Origin: Vreelandella hamiltonii
GTDB taxonomy: Bacteria > Pseudomonadota > Gammaproteobacteria > Pseudomonadales > Halomonadaceae
Assembly (NCBI RefSeq): GCF_014651775.1
Contig: NZ_BMXN01000002.1
Span: 1-64,000 of the forward strand
Direction of reading: 5' to 3'
DNA: 64,000 nucleotides
Positions 53,842-61,420 of the stretch are shown here, piece by piece (the stretch's first letter is position 1; each line of letters starts with the position of its first letter). Below the pieces are notes generated by a model. That model saw nothing but the letters and a program-made list of their open reading frames with translations. It was not told the DNA's origin and did no database searches. A program made the translations under genes and the position numbers.

Positions 53842-53916
53842 TGATGCCTCCCGGGGTCGTCCCGTCTATCGCGTGATGGTGTTAGTATTATACAGATCTT
53901 TAGTGATGGTGATGAA

Positions 53917-54372
53917 ATGTCAAAAAAACGTCTAATAATGCCGCTGTTGATGATAGCAGGGCTGGCCGTATCGTTGTCGTCTGCACAGGCCGCTCCCGTG
54001 ATCGAGGTACACAGTGACCCACACTGCGGCTGTTGCAGCGACTGGGTCAGCCATCTGGAAGAGGCTGGCTTCGAGGTCGACCACCACCGCCATGATGGGG
54101 TGCGCGCCATCAAGATAGAGCATGGCGTTACCCCTGAGCTGGCGTCCTGTCATACGGCGCTGGTAGAGGGCTATGTCATCGAGGGCCACGTGCCAGCGGG
54201 TGACATTCAGCGCTTGCTGGAGGAGCGCCCGGCTATTGCTGGCCTGGCCGTACCCGGTATGCCGCATGGTTCACCGGGCATGGAAACCGGCAGGGTAGAC
54301 GACTACGCGGTGCTAGGATTCACCCGCGATGCGCGTCCGCCTGCTATCTTTAGCGAGTATCTTCAACCATAG
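53917..54372 (+). CDS. DUF411 family periplasmic metal-binding protein
   Basis: A 151-residue secreted protein with a signal peptide (KKRLIMPLLMIAGLAVSLSS, cleavage after AQA). The mature part begins with the DUF411 signature HSDPHCGCCSDWVSHLEEAG, and later has ASCHTALVEGYVIEGHVP and GLAVPGMPHGSPGME. The CGCC, the SCHT Cys and Met/His-rich stretch suggest copper or related metal binding; DUF411 proteins often accompany copper-resistance genes (established), though none is adjacent here. TATTAT/TATAAT-like sequences in the divergent gap (53886-53892) could serve both this gene and the YdjM-like gene. Confidence 0.88.
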   Translation: MSKKRLIMPLLMIAGLAVSLSSAQAAPVIEVHSDPHCGCCSDWVSHLEEAGFEVDHHRHDGVRAIKIEHGVTPELASCHTALVEGYVIEGHVPAGDIQRLLEERPAIAGLAVPGMPHGSPGMETGRVDDYAVLGFTRDARPPAIFSEYLQP

Positions 54373-54427
54373 CAAAGGGTTAGCGCTGACCTACTGGCGC
54401 TGCACTTGACCAGAGAGAGACGACTCA

Positions 54428-54868
54428 ATGCAATTTCTACATACCATGGTTCGCGTCCATGACCTGGACGCTTCGCTTCACTTCTATTGCGACCTGCTAG
54501 GTCTCAAGGAAGTACGCCGTAAAGAGAACGAGAAAGGGCGTTTTACGCTGATATTCCTGGCTGCGCCGGACGATGAAGAGCGCTCAGCGCGCCTGACGGC
54601 GCCCGAGCTGGAACTGACCTACAACTGGGACCCCGAGGAGTACACCGGCGGGCGCAATTTCGGTCACCTGGCTTACCGTGTCGAGAACATCTACGACCTG
54701 TGCCAGAAGCTCCAGGACAATGGCGTCACCATCAATCGTCCGCCTCGGGATGGCCATATGGCGTTCGTGAAGTCGCCGGATGGCATCTCCATCGAACTGC
54801 TGCAAAAAGGCGATGCCCTGGCACCGCAAGAGCCCTGGGCGTCCATGGAGAACAGCGGCAGCTGGTGA
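54428..54868 (+). CDS. gloA: Lactoylglutathione lyase (glyoxalase I)
   Basis: Converts the methylglyoxal-glutathione hemithioacetal to S-lactoylglutathione. The 146-residue protein shows the short bacterial GloA form: H5 in [11 protein letters not shown]62 in LELTYNW, H80 in [11 protein letters not shown] and E123 in DGISIELLQ, the four metal ligands, with the YCDLLGLK motif near residue 20. A GAGAGAGA ribosome site precedes the ATG. Monocistronic and convergent with the next gene. Confidence 0.93.
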   Translation: MQFLHTMVRVHDLDASLHFYCDLLGLKEVRRKENEKGRFTLIFLAAPDDEERSARLTAPELELTYNWDPEEYTGGRNFGHLAYRVENIYDLCQKLQDNGVTINRPPRDGHMAFVKSPDGISIELLQKGDALAPQEPWASMENSGSW

Positions 54869-54869
54869 T

Positions 54870-55493
54870 TCAGTCGCGGTGGCGCTCCTTGTAGATGTCA
54901 CCGCTGAATTCCATGTGGAGCTCTACGGTTTCACCGAAGGGGTTGATGGCGCGTAGCTCCACGTGGCGTGACTTGTACTCCACACCGCCCAGCGGCTGAT
55001 ACCCCGCCTGGCTTGCCTGCTCTCGGAAAAAATCATCATCGTTGCGTGGTTCGGCCAGCGAGGCGCGCGCTACGGGCGCCGAGCGGTCCAGCCGGTTTCC
55101 TGCCAGGGGGGGCGATGTCATTGGCTCGTCTACTTCTATCAGCGCGTTACCGATCACCAGCCAGCGTGCCTGCATGCGCTGGCCGTCCGGCAGGCCGAAA
55201 ACCCCGACCTCGTCACCCGGTTGCACCTCGGTGTTGGCACTGCCTTCGGGCCAGGTGTCGATCAACAGTCGCCCGCTGGCATCTTCCAGCACGAAACTGG
55301 TGCCGAAACGCTCGCTGACCACGCCTTCGACGTACAGCCCCGCACTTTGTGCCGTGGCAATGGGCGTTGCGGGGGTGTCCAGGTCCGGTTGAGCCTGTGC
55401 CGGCAGGGCCAGGAGAGCCAGACACAGCGCCCCCAGGCGCATGAGCGGGGCGATGATGGCCGTCGCCTTCGCTTGCCAATGGTATAGCAGCAT
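54870..55493 (-). CDS. Secreted OB-fold/PepSY-like protein, paralogue 1
   Basis: Product of 207 residues with a signal peptide ending ALPAQAQ. Residues ~50-115 form an OB-fold-like barrel (LYVEGVVSERFGTSFVLEDA, RLLIDTWPEG, GDEVGVFGLPDG); the C-terminal ~50 residues are one PepSY-like repeat (YQPLGGVEYKSRHVELRAI, ending SGDIYKERHRD). The end VELHMEFSGDIYKERH matches the ends of the two paralogues at 58.0-59.5 kb. The start is the ATG at 55493 (weak site); ATG 55442 would shorten the signal. It is divergent from the PepSY-two-component operon, with a TATAAT promoter in the gap. Confidence 0.78.
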   Translation of the reverse strand: MLLYHWQAKATAIIAPLMRLGALCLALLALPAQAQPDLDTPATPIATAQSAGLYVEGVVSERFGTSFVLEDASGRLLIDTWPEGSANTEVQPGDEVGVFGLPDGQRMQARWLVIGNALIEVDEPMTSPPLAGNRLDRSAPVARASLAEPRNDDDFFREQASQAGYQPLGGVEYKSRHVELRAINPFGETVELHMEFSGDIYKERHRD

Positions 55494-55530
55494 AGTGGTT
55501 ACCCATGTTATTAACGCAATACGTTCGGCC

Positions 55531-55565
55531 ATTATAGGCCCTGCAAGCTGACGGTAACCTGAACG
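55531..55565 (-). promoter_or_regulatory. Promoter of OB/PepSY paralogue 1 with half-conserved PhoP-type repeat
   Basis: On the minus strand a perfect TATAAT (55536-55531) lies 38 bases upstream of the gene. Twelve bases upstream of it stands CGTTCA-N5-CCGTCA (55565-55549): the first hexamer agrees with the (T/G)GTTTA-type half site, the second does not. Confidence 0.45.
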
Positions 55566-55572
55566 GCAGCGC

Positions 55573-55607
55573 TGTTCAGTCAGGGTTAAGGCGATGCTGG
55601 CTATAGT
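55573..55607 (+). promoter_or_regulatory. PhoP-type box and -10 of the PepSY/two-component operon
   Basis: TGTTCA-GTCAG-GGTTAA (55573-55589) is a direct repeat of hexamers with a 5-base spacer, close to the PhoP consensus (T/G)GTTTA-N5-(T/G)GTTTA. The -10 TATAGT (55602-55607) starts exactly 12 bases after the box, the spacing of classical PhoP-activated promoters. It suggests autoregulation of the operon beginning at 55650. Confidence 0.6.
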
Positions 55608-55649
55608 AGCAAGCCCCATTTCAGAGTGGTCTTGCAAGGAGTCGCGACG

Positions 55650-55982
55650 ATGATTAAACGCTTCAATCACATACGAGCCCTCATGCTGGGCGCCAGCTGG
55701 CTGTTGCTCGGGTTGCCTGCCATGGCCATGGCCCAATTGACCGCCAACGAGGCCATCGACATCGTTCAGCAGCGTTATCAGGGCGAGCTGCTGGATATCG
55801 AGGTCAAAAGTGGCCGAGGGTGGGAGAACAGCGACCAGGTATACGAGCTGCGCTTGTTGACCGAGCAGGGCAACGTGCTGAAGATTCGCATCGCCCGTGA
55901 GAATGGCCGTTTTCTGGAAATCGATGGCCGGGGTCAAATAGAGGCTCGTCTGCTGCCTGCCTCCGCCTCGGAGGGAACCTGA
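55650..55982 (+). CDS. Secreted PepSY-domain protein
   Basis: A 110-residue precursor with a signal peptide (MLGASWLLLGLPAMAMAQ) and one PepSY domain (LTANEAIDIVQQRYQGELLD, VYELRLLTEQGNVLKIRIA). PepSY proteins are periplasmic and are frequently encoded next to PhoPQ-like or other two-component genes; some inhibit proteases or modulate the sensor (partly established). AAGGAG precedes the ATG at 55650. The response regulator gene starts 3 bases after its stop codon, so it is the first gene of a three-gene operon. Confidence 0.88.
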   Translation: MIKRFNHIRALMLGASWLLLGLPAMAMAQLTANEAIDIVQQRYQGELLDIEVKSGRGWENSDQVYELRLLTEQGNVLKIRIARENGRFLEIDGRGQIEARLLPASASEGT

Positions 55983-55985
55983 CCC

Positions 55986-56648
55986 ATGCGTATCCTGGTG
56001 GTGGAAGACGAGACGCATCTGGCCGAGCAAATGCGTGCGGCCCTTGAAGGCAGTGGTTTCGTGGTGGATGTGGTCGGCGACGGCAACGAAGCGGTCTACA
56101 TGGGCAATCAGGAAAGCTACGATGCGGCAGTGCTCGACCTTGGCCTGCCGGGGCGTGATGGGCTCAGCGTACTGCACGATTGGCGGCACCACGGCCGCAC
56201 CCTGCCCGTCGTGATTCTGACTGCACGGGATGGCTGGAGTGAAAAGGTCCAGGGGTTTCGCGCAGGCGCGGATGACTATGTCACCAAGCCCTTTCGCATG
56301 GAAGAGATCATCATGCGGCTGCGTGCGCTGATCCGCCGGGCGTCAGGTCATGCCGATGTGGTGCTGCGCTGTGGTGAGCTGGAGTATGACTCCCAGCTGG
56401 GGGTCTTCAGCTTGTCGGGTCTGCCTCTGAAACTGACGGCCTTCGAAACGCAACTGCTGGTATACCTGATTCATCACGCCGAGAAGGTGGTGAGTCGAAC
56501 CGAGCTCTCCGAGCATTTGTACTCCTATGACAGTGACCGAGATTACAACTCGCTGGAAGTGATCATCAGTCGGCTGCGCCGCAAGGTCGGGGCCGGGCGT
56601 ATCGAAACCCTGCGCGGCCAGGGGTATCGGCTGTGTCGTCAGCCATGA
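55986..56648 (+). CDS. OmpR/PhoP-family response regulator
   Basis: 220 residues: receiver domain with acidic pocket VVEDE (7-9), phospho-acceptor D51 in AAVLDLGLPGRDG, T79 in VILTARD and K101 in YVTKPF; and a C-terminal winged helix (VLRCGELEYDSQLGVFSLSG to GRIETLRGQGYRL). It is closest to the PhoP/QseB branch. It ends in ATGA overlapping the sensor kinase start. The likely target is the PhoP-type box in front of its own operon. Confidence 0.93.
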   Translation: MRILVVEDETHLAEQMRAALEGSGFVVDVVGDGNEAVYMGNQESYDAAVLDLGLPGRDGLSVLHDWRHHGRTLPVVILTARDGWSEKVQGFRAGADDYVTKPFRMEEIIMRLRALIRRASGHADVVLRCGELEYDSQLGVFSLSGLPLKLTAFETQLLVYLIHHAEKVVSRTELSEHLYSYDSDRDYNSLEVIISRLRRKVGAGRIETLRGQGYRLCRQP

Positions 56649-57997
56649 ATCTCTCCTTGCGGGCTCGTCTGCTGGGGTCTGCGGGGCTATGGAGCGCCCT
56701 GGCGCTGATAGCGGTAGGCATCTTCATCTATTGGCTGTTCAAGGCGCATGCCGAACGCACCTTCGATGCACGCCTGGAAGCCAACTTGCTGGGGCTGATG
56801 GCGTCGGTGGAGTTCAACGAGCAGGGGCAACTGGTCAAGACGCGCGATGTTGGTGGGCCGCAGTTCGACCGTATCTATTCGGGCTGGTACTGGCAGATTG
56901 CCCACGAGGGGGAGGTGCTGATTGCCTCGCGCTCCTTGCTGGATGCCAGCCTGGCCGTGCCGCCCGTCTCGGCAGGTGCCTTTAGCCTGGCTGGGCCCGA
57001 TAAGGAGCCTTTGCGCGCCAGGGCACGCCAGTTTTCGGCGCCCGGCAGTGGGCCTGGGCTCACCATTACCGTGGCAGGCCCTCAACAGGATATCGACCAT
57101 GCACTCTCCCAGATCATTCTGCCTTTGGGGGCGTCGCTGGCGGCGCTGGGCATCGGGCTTGGCCTGGCGGTATGGTGGCAAGTGCGCTGGGGATTGACGC
57201 CGCTGACGCGGCTGCGGCGCGATCTGTTGGCGGTGCGACAGGGGCGTCGCGATCGACTCGCCCTTGCCACGGTAGAGGAACTCAAGCCGCTGGTGGAGGA
57301 GATCAATGCCCTGGTACAGCACAACCGCGAGGTGATTGCCCGCAGCCGACAGCACGTAGGCAACTTGGCCCATGGGCTCAAGACGCCCCTGGCAATGCTG
57401 GTCAATACCCTGACCAAAGCGCAGGTCAACGACCCTGTGGTCAGTGAAGCGCTGACCCGTCTTCAGCGGCTGGTAGACCACCATCTGCGTCGCGCTCGTG
57501 CGGTAGGCGCCGGTTATCATCTGGGCGAGCGTACCCCTGTGGCCGATACCCTGGAGGGCCTGGTGGTGGTAATGCGCCATGTCTATCCGCAGGTGGCGAT
57601 CGACGTTCGCTGCGATCCTGAGCTTGCCTTTCGCGGGGAGTCCCAGGACCTGGACGAACTGCTGGGCAATCTGTTGGACAACGCCTGTAAATGGGCGCAG
57701 CGCCAGGTAACGGTGGAGGCCCATCTGGAAACCCCCAACACCCTGCATCTGGTCATCTCGGATGACGGCCCTGGCATGTCGGAGCAACAGCGTGTGAAGG
57801 CCGTAGAGCGAGGTGAGCGTTTCGATGAGTCGACGCCTGGCGATGGTCTGGGGTTGGCCATCGTGCAGGACCTGGCTCAGCTCTATGGCGGTCAACTGAC
57901 CCTGGCTGAGGGCTCGGCGGGGGGGCTGAGTGTTCAACTGGTGCTCCCGGCTGCGGAAAGGCCGCCCGAAGGCGGCCCTGATGGGGCGAAGCGTTAG
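56645..57997 (+). CDS. PhoQ-like sensor histidine kinase
   Basis: 450 residues: membrane segment 1 (~12-32), periplasmic sensor domain (~33-157), membrane segment 2 (~158-178), HAMP-like linker (LTPLTRLRRDLLAV), dimerisation helix with H243 in NLAHGLKTPLAML (the HxLKTP form of PhoQ kinases rather than HELRTP), and an ATPase domain with NLLDNACKWA, DDGPGM and GDGLGLAIV. The periplasmic domain is less acidic than enterobacterial PhoQ, so the ligand may differ. It ends tail to tail with the following gene, sharing bases of the stop codons. Confidence 0.93.
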   Translation: MNLSLRARLLGSAGLWSALALIAVGIFIYWLFKAHAERTFDARLEANLLGLMASVEFNEQGQLVKTRDVGGPQFDRIYSGWYWQIAHEGEVLIASRSLLDASLAVPPVSAGAFSLAGPDKEPLRARARQFSAPGSGPGLTITVAGPQQDIDHALSQIILPLGASLAALGIGLGLAVWWQVRWGLTPLTRLRRDLLAVRQGRRDRLALATVEELKPLVEEINALVQHNREVIARSRQHVGNLAHGLKTPLAMLVNTLTKAQVNDPVVSEALTRLQRLVDHHLRRARAVGAGYHLGERTPVADTLEGLVVVMRHVYPQVAIDVRCDPELAFRGESQDLDELLGNLLDNACKWAQRQVTVEAHLETPNTLHLVISDDGPGMSEQQRVKAVERGERFDESTPGDGLGLAIVQDLAQLYGGQLTLAEGSAGGLSVQLVLPAAERPPEGGPDGAKR

Positions 57998-58770
57998 TTG
58001 AAGAAGCCCATGGTGTAGTGGCGTTTTTCACGGTAGACCTGGCCCGCATAATCGACGTGCAGTTCCACGGCTTCACCGCGACTGTTTTGGGCCAGTACTT
58101 CCAGGTGGCGGCCCTTGCTGTCGACGATTCTGGGGCTGGTGTAACCCTGCTGTGCGACCAGCTGGCTGACTTGCGCCATGGGCACCGTGCCCCACTCACC
58201 GGCACGCGGCCGCGACTTGCCTGGGCGATGGATGCGCCACTCACGGAAGCTGCCGTCATGTTCGAAGCGTACTTCTACCGGCATGCCATTGGCGGTGGTC
58301 TGTACACGAACATGGCTACTCTTGGGCTCTACCCGATAGATGTCACCAAAGCCACGCTCCTGCAACTGAGCCTGCAAGGCGGCGATATTGGCTTGTGGCG
58401 CATGCCACTGGCCTCGCGCTCCCTGTGCCATGTGGGGCGCGGGAGAGAACGCAGATGCGCTGCTGAGGGAAGTGCCATCACTGTTGAGCACTTCCTGTGC
58501 CTGCAGGGTGCCCTCGAAGCGCTGTCCGGTAACCGTGACGGTGTCTCCCTGGGTCACGTTGGCGCTGGCATGCGGAGATTGGCGAACCAGAACCCGCTCG
58601 CCGTTGGCTTCGATGACGAAGTCATGGCCGAAGTGCTCCTGTACTTCGCCCTCCAGGGTGCTGAACCCCGGGGTTTGGGCCACGCTGCTCAAGGCCGTGG
58701 CGCTGAGTAACAGTGCAAGCGTGGGGGTGATGACGCGACGCGTAAGACGTGTTTTGAGTGCTGTGTTCAT
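57994..58770 (-). CDS. Secreted OB-fold/PepSY-like protein, paralogue 2
   Basis: 258-residue precursor with a signal peptide (TPTLALLLSATALSSVAQ). Residues ~35-95 are OB-fold-like (TLEGEVQEHFGHDFVIEANG, VLVRQSPH, GDTVTVTGQRFEG). Two PepSY-like repeats follow: IAALQAQLQERGFGDIYRVE to REWRIHRPGK, and VSQLVAQQGYTSPRIVDSKG to VDYAGQVYREKRHY. AGAGGAC precedes the ATG. It starts 47 bases after paralogue 3 and is likely in the same transcript. Function unknown; architecture suggests binding of a periplasmic ligand or protein. Confidence 0.82.
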   Translation of the reverse strand: MNTALKTRLTRRVITPTLALLLSATALSSVAQTPGFSTLEGEVQEHFGHDFVIEANGERVLVRQSPHASANVTQGDTVTVTGQRFEGTLQAQEVLNSDGTSLSSASAFSPAPHMAQGARGQWHAPQANIAALQAQLQERGFGDIYRVEPKSSHVRVQTTANGMPVEVRFEHDGSFREWRIHRPGKSRPRAGEWGTVPMAQVSQLVAQQGYTSPRIVDSKGRHLEVLAQNSRGEAVELHVDYAGQVYREKRHYTMGFFN

Positions 58771-58817
58771 GAGATGTCCTCTCTATTGGTCAGCAAGTCT
58801 GGTTGGCATGTGCCGGG

Positions 58818-59531
58818 TTATTGGGCGGGCCACTCGGGAAGACGTTTTTCCCGGTAAACATCGCCGCGGTAGTCCACGTGCAGCAATACCGTCTGCTCAT
58901 CGGCATTGCTGGCGACCCACTCCATGTGTCGGCCTTTGAACTCCAGCAGCGTGGCATCGAGGTAGCCCTGCTCTGCCAGTGAATCGATCACGCTCTCTTG
59001 CGCCAGGCTGTCCAGCGTTTCGTCACGGTGGGGGCGGTCATGGCCTGGGCGCTTGATATGCCAGCTCAACAGTTCGCCCTGTTCATCGATGTCGCTGCGC
59101 ACCTCGAAGCCATCGCTGTTGATGCTGGTGATACGGAATGTGGCGTCGCGGCGCTTCAGCTCCACCATGTCGCCGAACGCTCGCTCTGCCAGCAGTTGCT
59201 GGATGGCAGCCACGTCTGGCGCACGCACCGATGGGCGCTGAGGTTCGGCGTCCTGGTCACGCTGCTGTGGCGAGCCCACCACGGCCTCGGTGATGGTGTC
59301 GCCTTCCAGGCGGCCTTCGATGCGGATTTCGTCACCTACCTGAAAGGTCTGTTCAAGCGCTTCGGCAGGGCGAACCAGCAAACGGCGGTCGCCCTCGTCA
59401 ATGATGAACAGATCATCGAAGCGCTCGACGATTTCGGCGTTGAGTTCCACGTTCTCCTGCGCGGCCAAGGGGGTGGCGAGCGCCAGGGTGCAGACGGCGG
59501 TCAATAGGGTTTTTAAAGGCAGTTGTGGCAT
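58818..59531 (-). CDS. Secreted OB-fold/PepSY-like protein, paralogue 3
   Basis: 237-residue precursor with a signal peptide (PLKTLLTAVCTLALATPLAA). OB-fold-like region ~25-90 (ELNAEIVERFDDLFIIDEGD, VGDEIRIEGRLEGDTITEAV), then two PepSY-like repeats (IQQLLAERAFGDMVELKRRD to SWHIKRPG; VIDSLAEQGYLDATLLEFKG to VDYRGDVYREKRLPEW). Its HIKRPGHDRP and VDYRGDVYREKR correspond to HRPGKSRP and VDYAGQVYREKR of paralogue 2, showing tandem duplication. First gene of the minus-strand pair; a PhoP-type box and -10 lie upstream. Confidence 0.82.
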   Translation of the reverse strand: MPQLPLKTLLTAVCTLALATPLAAQENVELNAEIVERFDDLFIIDEGDRRLLVRPAEALEQTFQVGDEIRIEGRLEGDTITEAVVGSPQQRDQDAEPQRPSVRAPDVAAIQQLLAERAFGDMVELKRRDATFRITSINSDGFEVRSDIDEQGELLSWHIKRPGHDRPHRDETLDSLAQESVIDSLAEQGYLDATLLEFKGRHMEWVASNADEQTVLLHVDYRGDVYREKRLPEWPAQ

Positions 59532-59598
59532 GTCGATATCCTCTGATGGTGAAGTGAGGCATGCTTGTGGTGCGCTAGCCCCTCAGGTAACAATGTGA

Positions 59599-59633
59599 AC
59601 TTTAAGCAATAGGGGCTGAACCCTGACTAAATC
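59599..59633 (-). promoter_or_regulatory. PhoP-type box and -10 of the OB/PepSY pair
   Basis: On the minus strand GATTTA-GTCAG-GGTTCA (59633-59617) repeats the hexamer-N5-hexamer pattern and has the very same 5-base spacer as the box at 55573. A -10-like TAAAGT (59604-59599) begins exactly 12 bases after it. It lies 68 bases upstream of paralogue 3. Confidence 0.5.
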
Positions 59634-59685
59634 GCTGGTTCAAGTTTGATTCAGGTTAGGCATATCCCATGGAGAGACAGCAGAT

Positions 59686-60138
59686 ATGAAATACGATGGC
59701 GTGAAGTGGGTACTGGCTGCCTTGGGGGCAGCCGTGTTGGTAGGGTGCAGCAGCGCGCCTGAGCAGGAACGAATCGAAGCGCCGCAATCCACGCTGTCGG
59801 GGCCGGTCGTCGAGCAGCGCTGGAACCTGCTGCTGGTGGGGACCGATGAGCGTTTGTCGATGCCCAGTACGCCATTTTTCCGCATTGGGCGTGACGGCAA
59901 GGTGAGTGGTTCGGATGGCTGCAACCAGTTTACCGGTACGGTCAGCCTGGGAGAGAGTCAGCGCATCGAGTTCGGTGGGCTGGCGTCGACCCGCATGGCC
60001 TGCCCGAACATGGAAGATGCCAAGCGGGTCACGGACATGCTGGATAACGCCTACCGCTACCTGATCGACCATGATCGGCTGGTATTCTTCGGCCCGGATA
60101 GCCGGGTGCTGGGCGGCTGGCGCAAAGCCAACGGCTAG
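59686..60138 (+). CDS. META-domain lipoprotein (HslJ-like)
   Basis: 150-residue precursor with lipobox VLVGC (Cys ~21) and a META/HslJ domain: QRWNLLLVGTDERLSMPSTP, FFRIGRDGKVSGSDGCNQFTG with the strongly conserved GSDGCNxFxG, STRMACPNM and LVFFGPDSRVL. META proteins of enteric bacteria are stress- or motility-linked (HslJ in heat shock and novobiocin resistance). GGAGAG precedes the ATG. GGTTCA-N5-GATTCA at 59637-59653 is a weak PhoP-like repeat upstream, but no -10 fits at 12 bases. Confidence 0.87.
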   Translation: MKYDGVKWVLAALGAAVLVGCSSAPEQERIEAPQSTLSGPVVEQRWNLLLVGTDERLSMPSTPFFRIGRDGKVSGSDGCNQFTGTVSLGESQRIEFGGLASTRMACPNMEDAKRVTDMLDNAYRYLIDHDRLVFFGPDSRVLGGWRKANG

Positions 60139-60155
60139 CAGCGGCAGGAGCGGTG

Positions 60156-61316
60156 TTAATGCGTGAAGGGCGGATTGAAGCGGGCAATGAAGCGCGCATC
60201 GATCCGCTTTTTCCATTTCCACACCCAGCGGCCTGAAAAACCGATGGCGCCTCGACTGGCAATAGCGCGACCGTCCCCCGTGCCAATCAGCGCCAGCACA
60301 CGCCTGGGGGGCTTCCAGGTGGCCAACGGGGCGCCGTGGCAAGCGGCTCTCAGGTTGTCGGCCAGCACGGGCCCCATGCGCACTGCGTATACGCCAGCCT
60401 TGGGCAGTGGCGGCGTGTGCTGGGCCAGCGCTGCACAGTCTCCCGCCGCAAATATCCCCGAGTGGCCTGTGACTTCGAGGGTCGTGTCCACGCTGATGAA
60501 CCCCCGTTCGTTGCGGGGCAGCGCGGTTTTCTCGAGCCAGGGCTGGCCCACGGCGCCGGTGGCCCAGAGCACGATATCGGCGTCGATACGTTGGCCTGCT
60601 TGCGTATGCACGCCGCCCGCCACCAGGGCGCTGCCCCGTAATTCCGCGTGTACGGCAATATCGGCCCGTTGAAGTGCGCGCAGCACCAGTCTGCGCGGTA
60701 GCCTGCCAGCGCCAGGCAGCAGCGAGGGGGACGCGCTGATGATGGCGCCTTTCCATGCCACGTCGGGACGCCGCTGGCGCAGCTGTGCCAGTACGCTCAT
60801 CAGGGTTTCACAGCCCGCCGCACCGCCCCCCACGCTCACCACGTTCTGCCGTGTGCCGGGAGGCAACTGGTCGATATCCTCCAGCAGCGCCTGCCAGCGA
60901 TGGTGCAGAGAACCGAGTGGCCGCATGGCCAGCAGGGCGGGCAGCGTGCGCTCAGCGTTTTCGGGGTGCTGAGGCTGCTGGAGAGTTGCGCCCACGTTGA
61001 GCGAGGCCACGTCGAAGGCCACCACATGGCCATCTGCCAAGGTGACCTGGCGTTTCGTGGGGCACAGGGCCACGGCCGGTGAGGCGATGAGTCGAGCCCC
61101 CGCCCGCTGGCAGAGCGCGGCGATATCCAGCTGGGTGTCGCGCAGCGTGCACTCCCCCGCAAGCCAGGCAGGCACGCCACCGGAATAGGCGGCAAGTGGA
61201 CTATCGCTGACCACCGTGAGCGATATCGTCGGGTCCGGGCGCTGGGCAAACGCTTCCAGCACGAAGGCGTGGGCGTGGCCTGCGCCGATGAGTAGCAGCC
61301 GCTTGGGTGGGGGCAT
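60156..61316 (-). CDS. FAD/NAD(P) oxidoreductase of the SelD-linked type
   Basis: 386 residues: N-terminal FAD dinucleotide fold (RLLLIGAGHAHAFVLEAFAQ), SPLAAYSGGVPAWLAGE, a second nucleotide fold (VVSVGGGAAGCETLMSVLAQ), [24 protein letters not shown] and the C-terminal LIGTGDGRAIASRGAIGFSG and WVWKWKKRIDARFI. The GGGHxH-like N-terminus and the last segment are those I know from the pyridine nucleotide-disulfide oxidoreductase-like domain that is often fused in front of SelD (TIGR03169), here as a stand-alone gene. No selD or selenium gene is nearby, so the substrate is unknown. It lacks a redox-active CxxxxC. Confidence 0.82.
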   Translation of the reverse strand: MPPPKRLLLIGAGHAHAFVLEAFAQRPDPTISLTVVSDSPLAAYSGGVPAWLAGECTLRDTQLDIAALCQRAGARLIASPAVALCPTKRQVTLADGHVVAFDVASLNVGATLQQPQHPENAERTLPALLAMRPLGSLHHRWQALLEDIDQLPPGTRQNVVSVGGGAAGCETLMSVLAQLRQRRPDVAWKGAIISASPSLLPGAGRLPRRLVLRALQRADIAVHAELRGSALVAGGVHTQAGQRIDADIVLWATGAVGQPWLEKTALPRNERGFISVDTTLEVTGHSGIFAAGDCAALAQHTPPLPKAGVYAVRMGPVLADNLRAACHGAPLATWKPPRRVLALIGTGDGRAIASRGAIGFSGRWVWKWKKRIDARFIARFNPPFTH

Positions 61317-61340
61317 CGGGAGTGCTCTCTTGTCGAGGGC

Positions 61341-61420
61341 TGCAGGGCAGCATCAAGGGCTGCAGGGCAGCATCAAGGGCTGCAGGGCAGCATCAAGGGC
61401 TGCAGGGCAGCATCAAGGGC
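61341..61420. repeat. Four perfect tandem copies of a 20-bp unit
   Basis: tgcagggcagcatcaagggc is repeated four times without a mismatch (61341-61420); the six bases before (gagggc) look like the end of a partial copy. The last copy contains the stop codon of the diguanylate cyclase gene (TGA at 61415-61413); the first begins 24 bases before the upstream gene's start codon, so the array fills the gap between the two minus-strand genes. Confidence 0.95.

Noticed and set aside
55494..56192. Long upstream extension of the OB/PepSY paralogue 1 frame
   Set aside because: The extension overlaps the PepSY and response-regulator genes antisense, while a signal peptide starts at 55493 behind a TATAAT promoter.
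57959..57977. Terminator at the end of the sensor kinase gene
   Set aside because: GGCCGCC/GGCGGCC stem lies within the coding end and has no T run; treated as coincidental.
59637..59671. A fourth PhoP-type box in front of the META lipoprotein gene
   Set aside because: GGTTCA-N5-GATTCA has the repeat form, but no -10 sequence is found 11-12 bases downstream.
61341..61420. CRISPR array
   Set aside because: The 20-bp units are contiguous with no spacers, and no cas gene is present.
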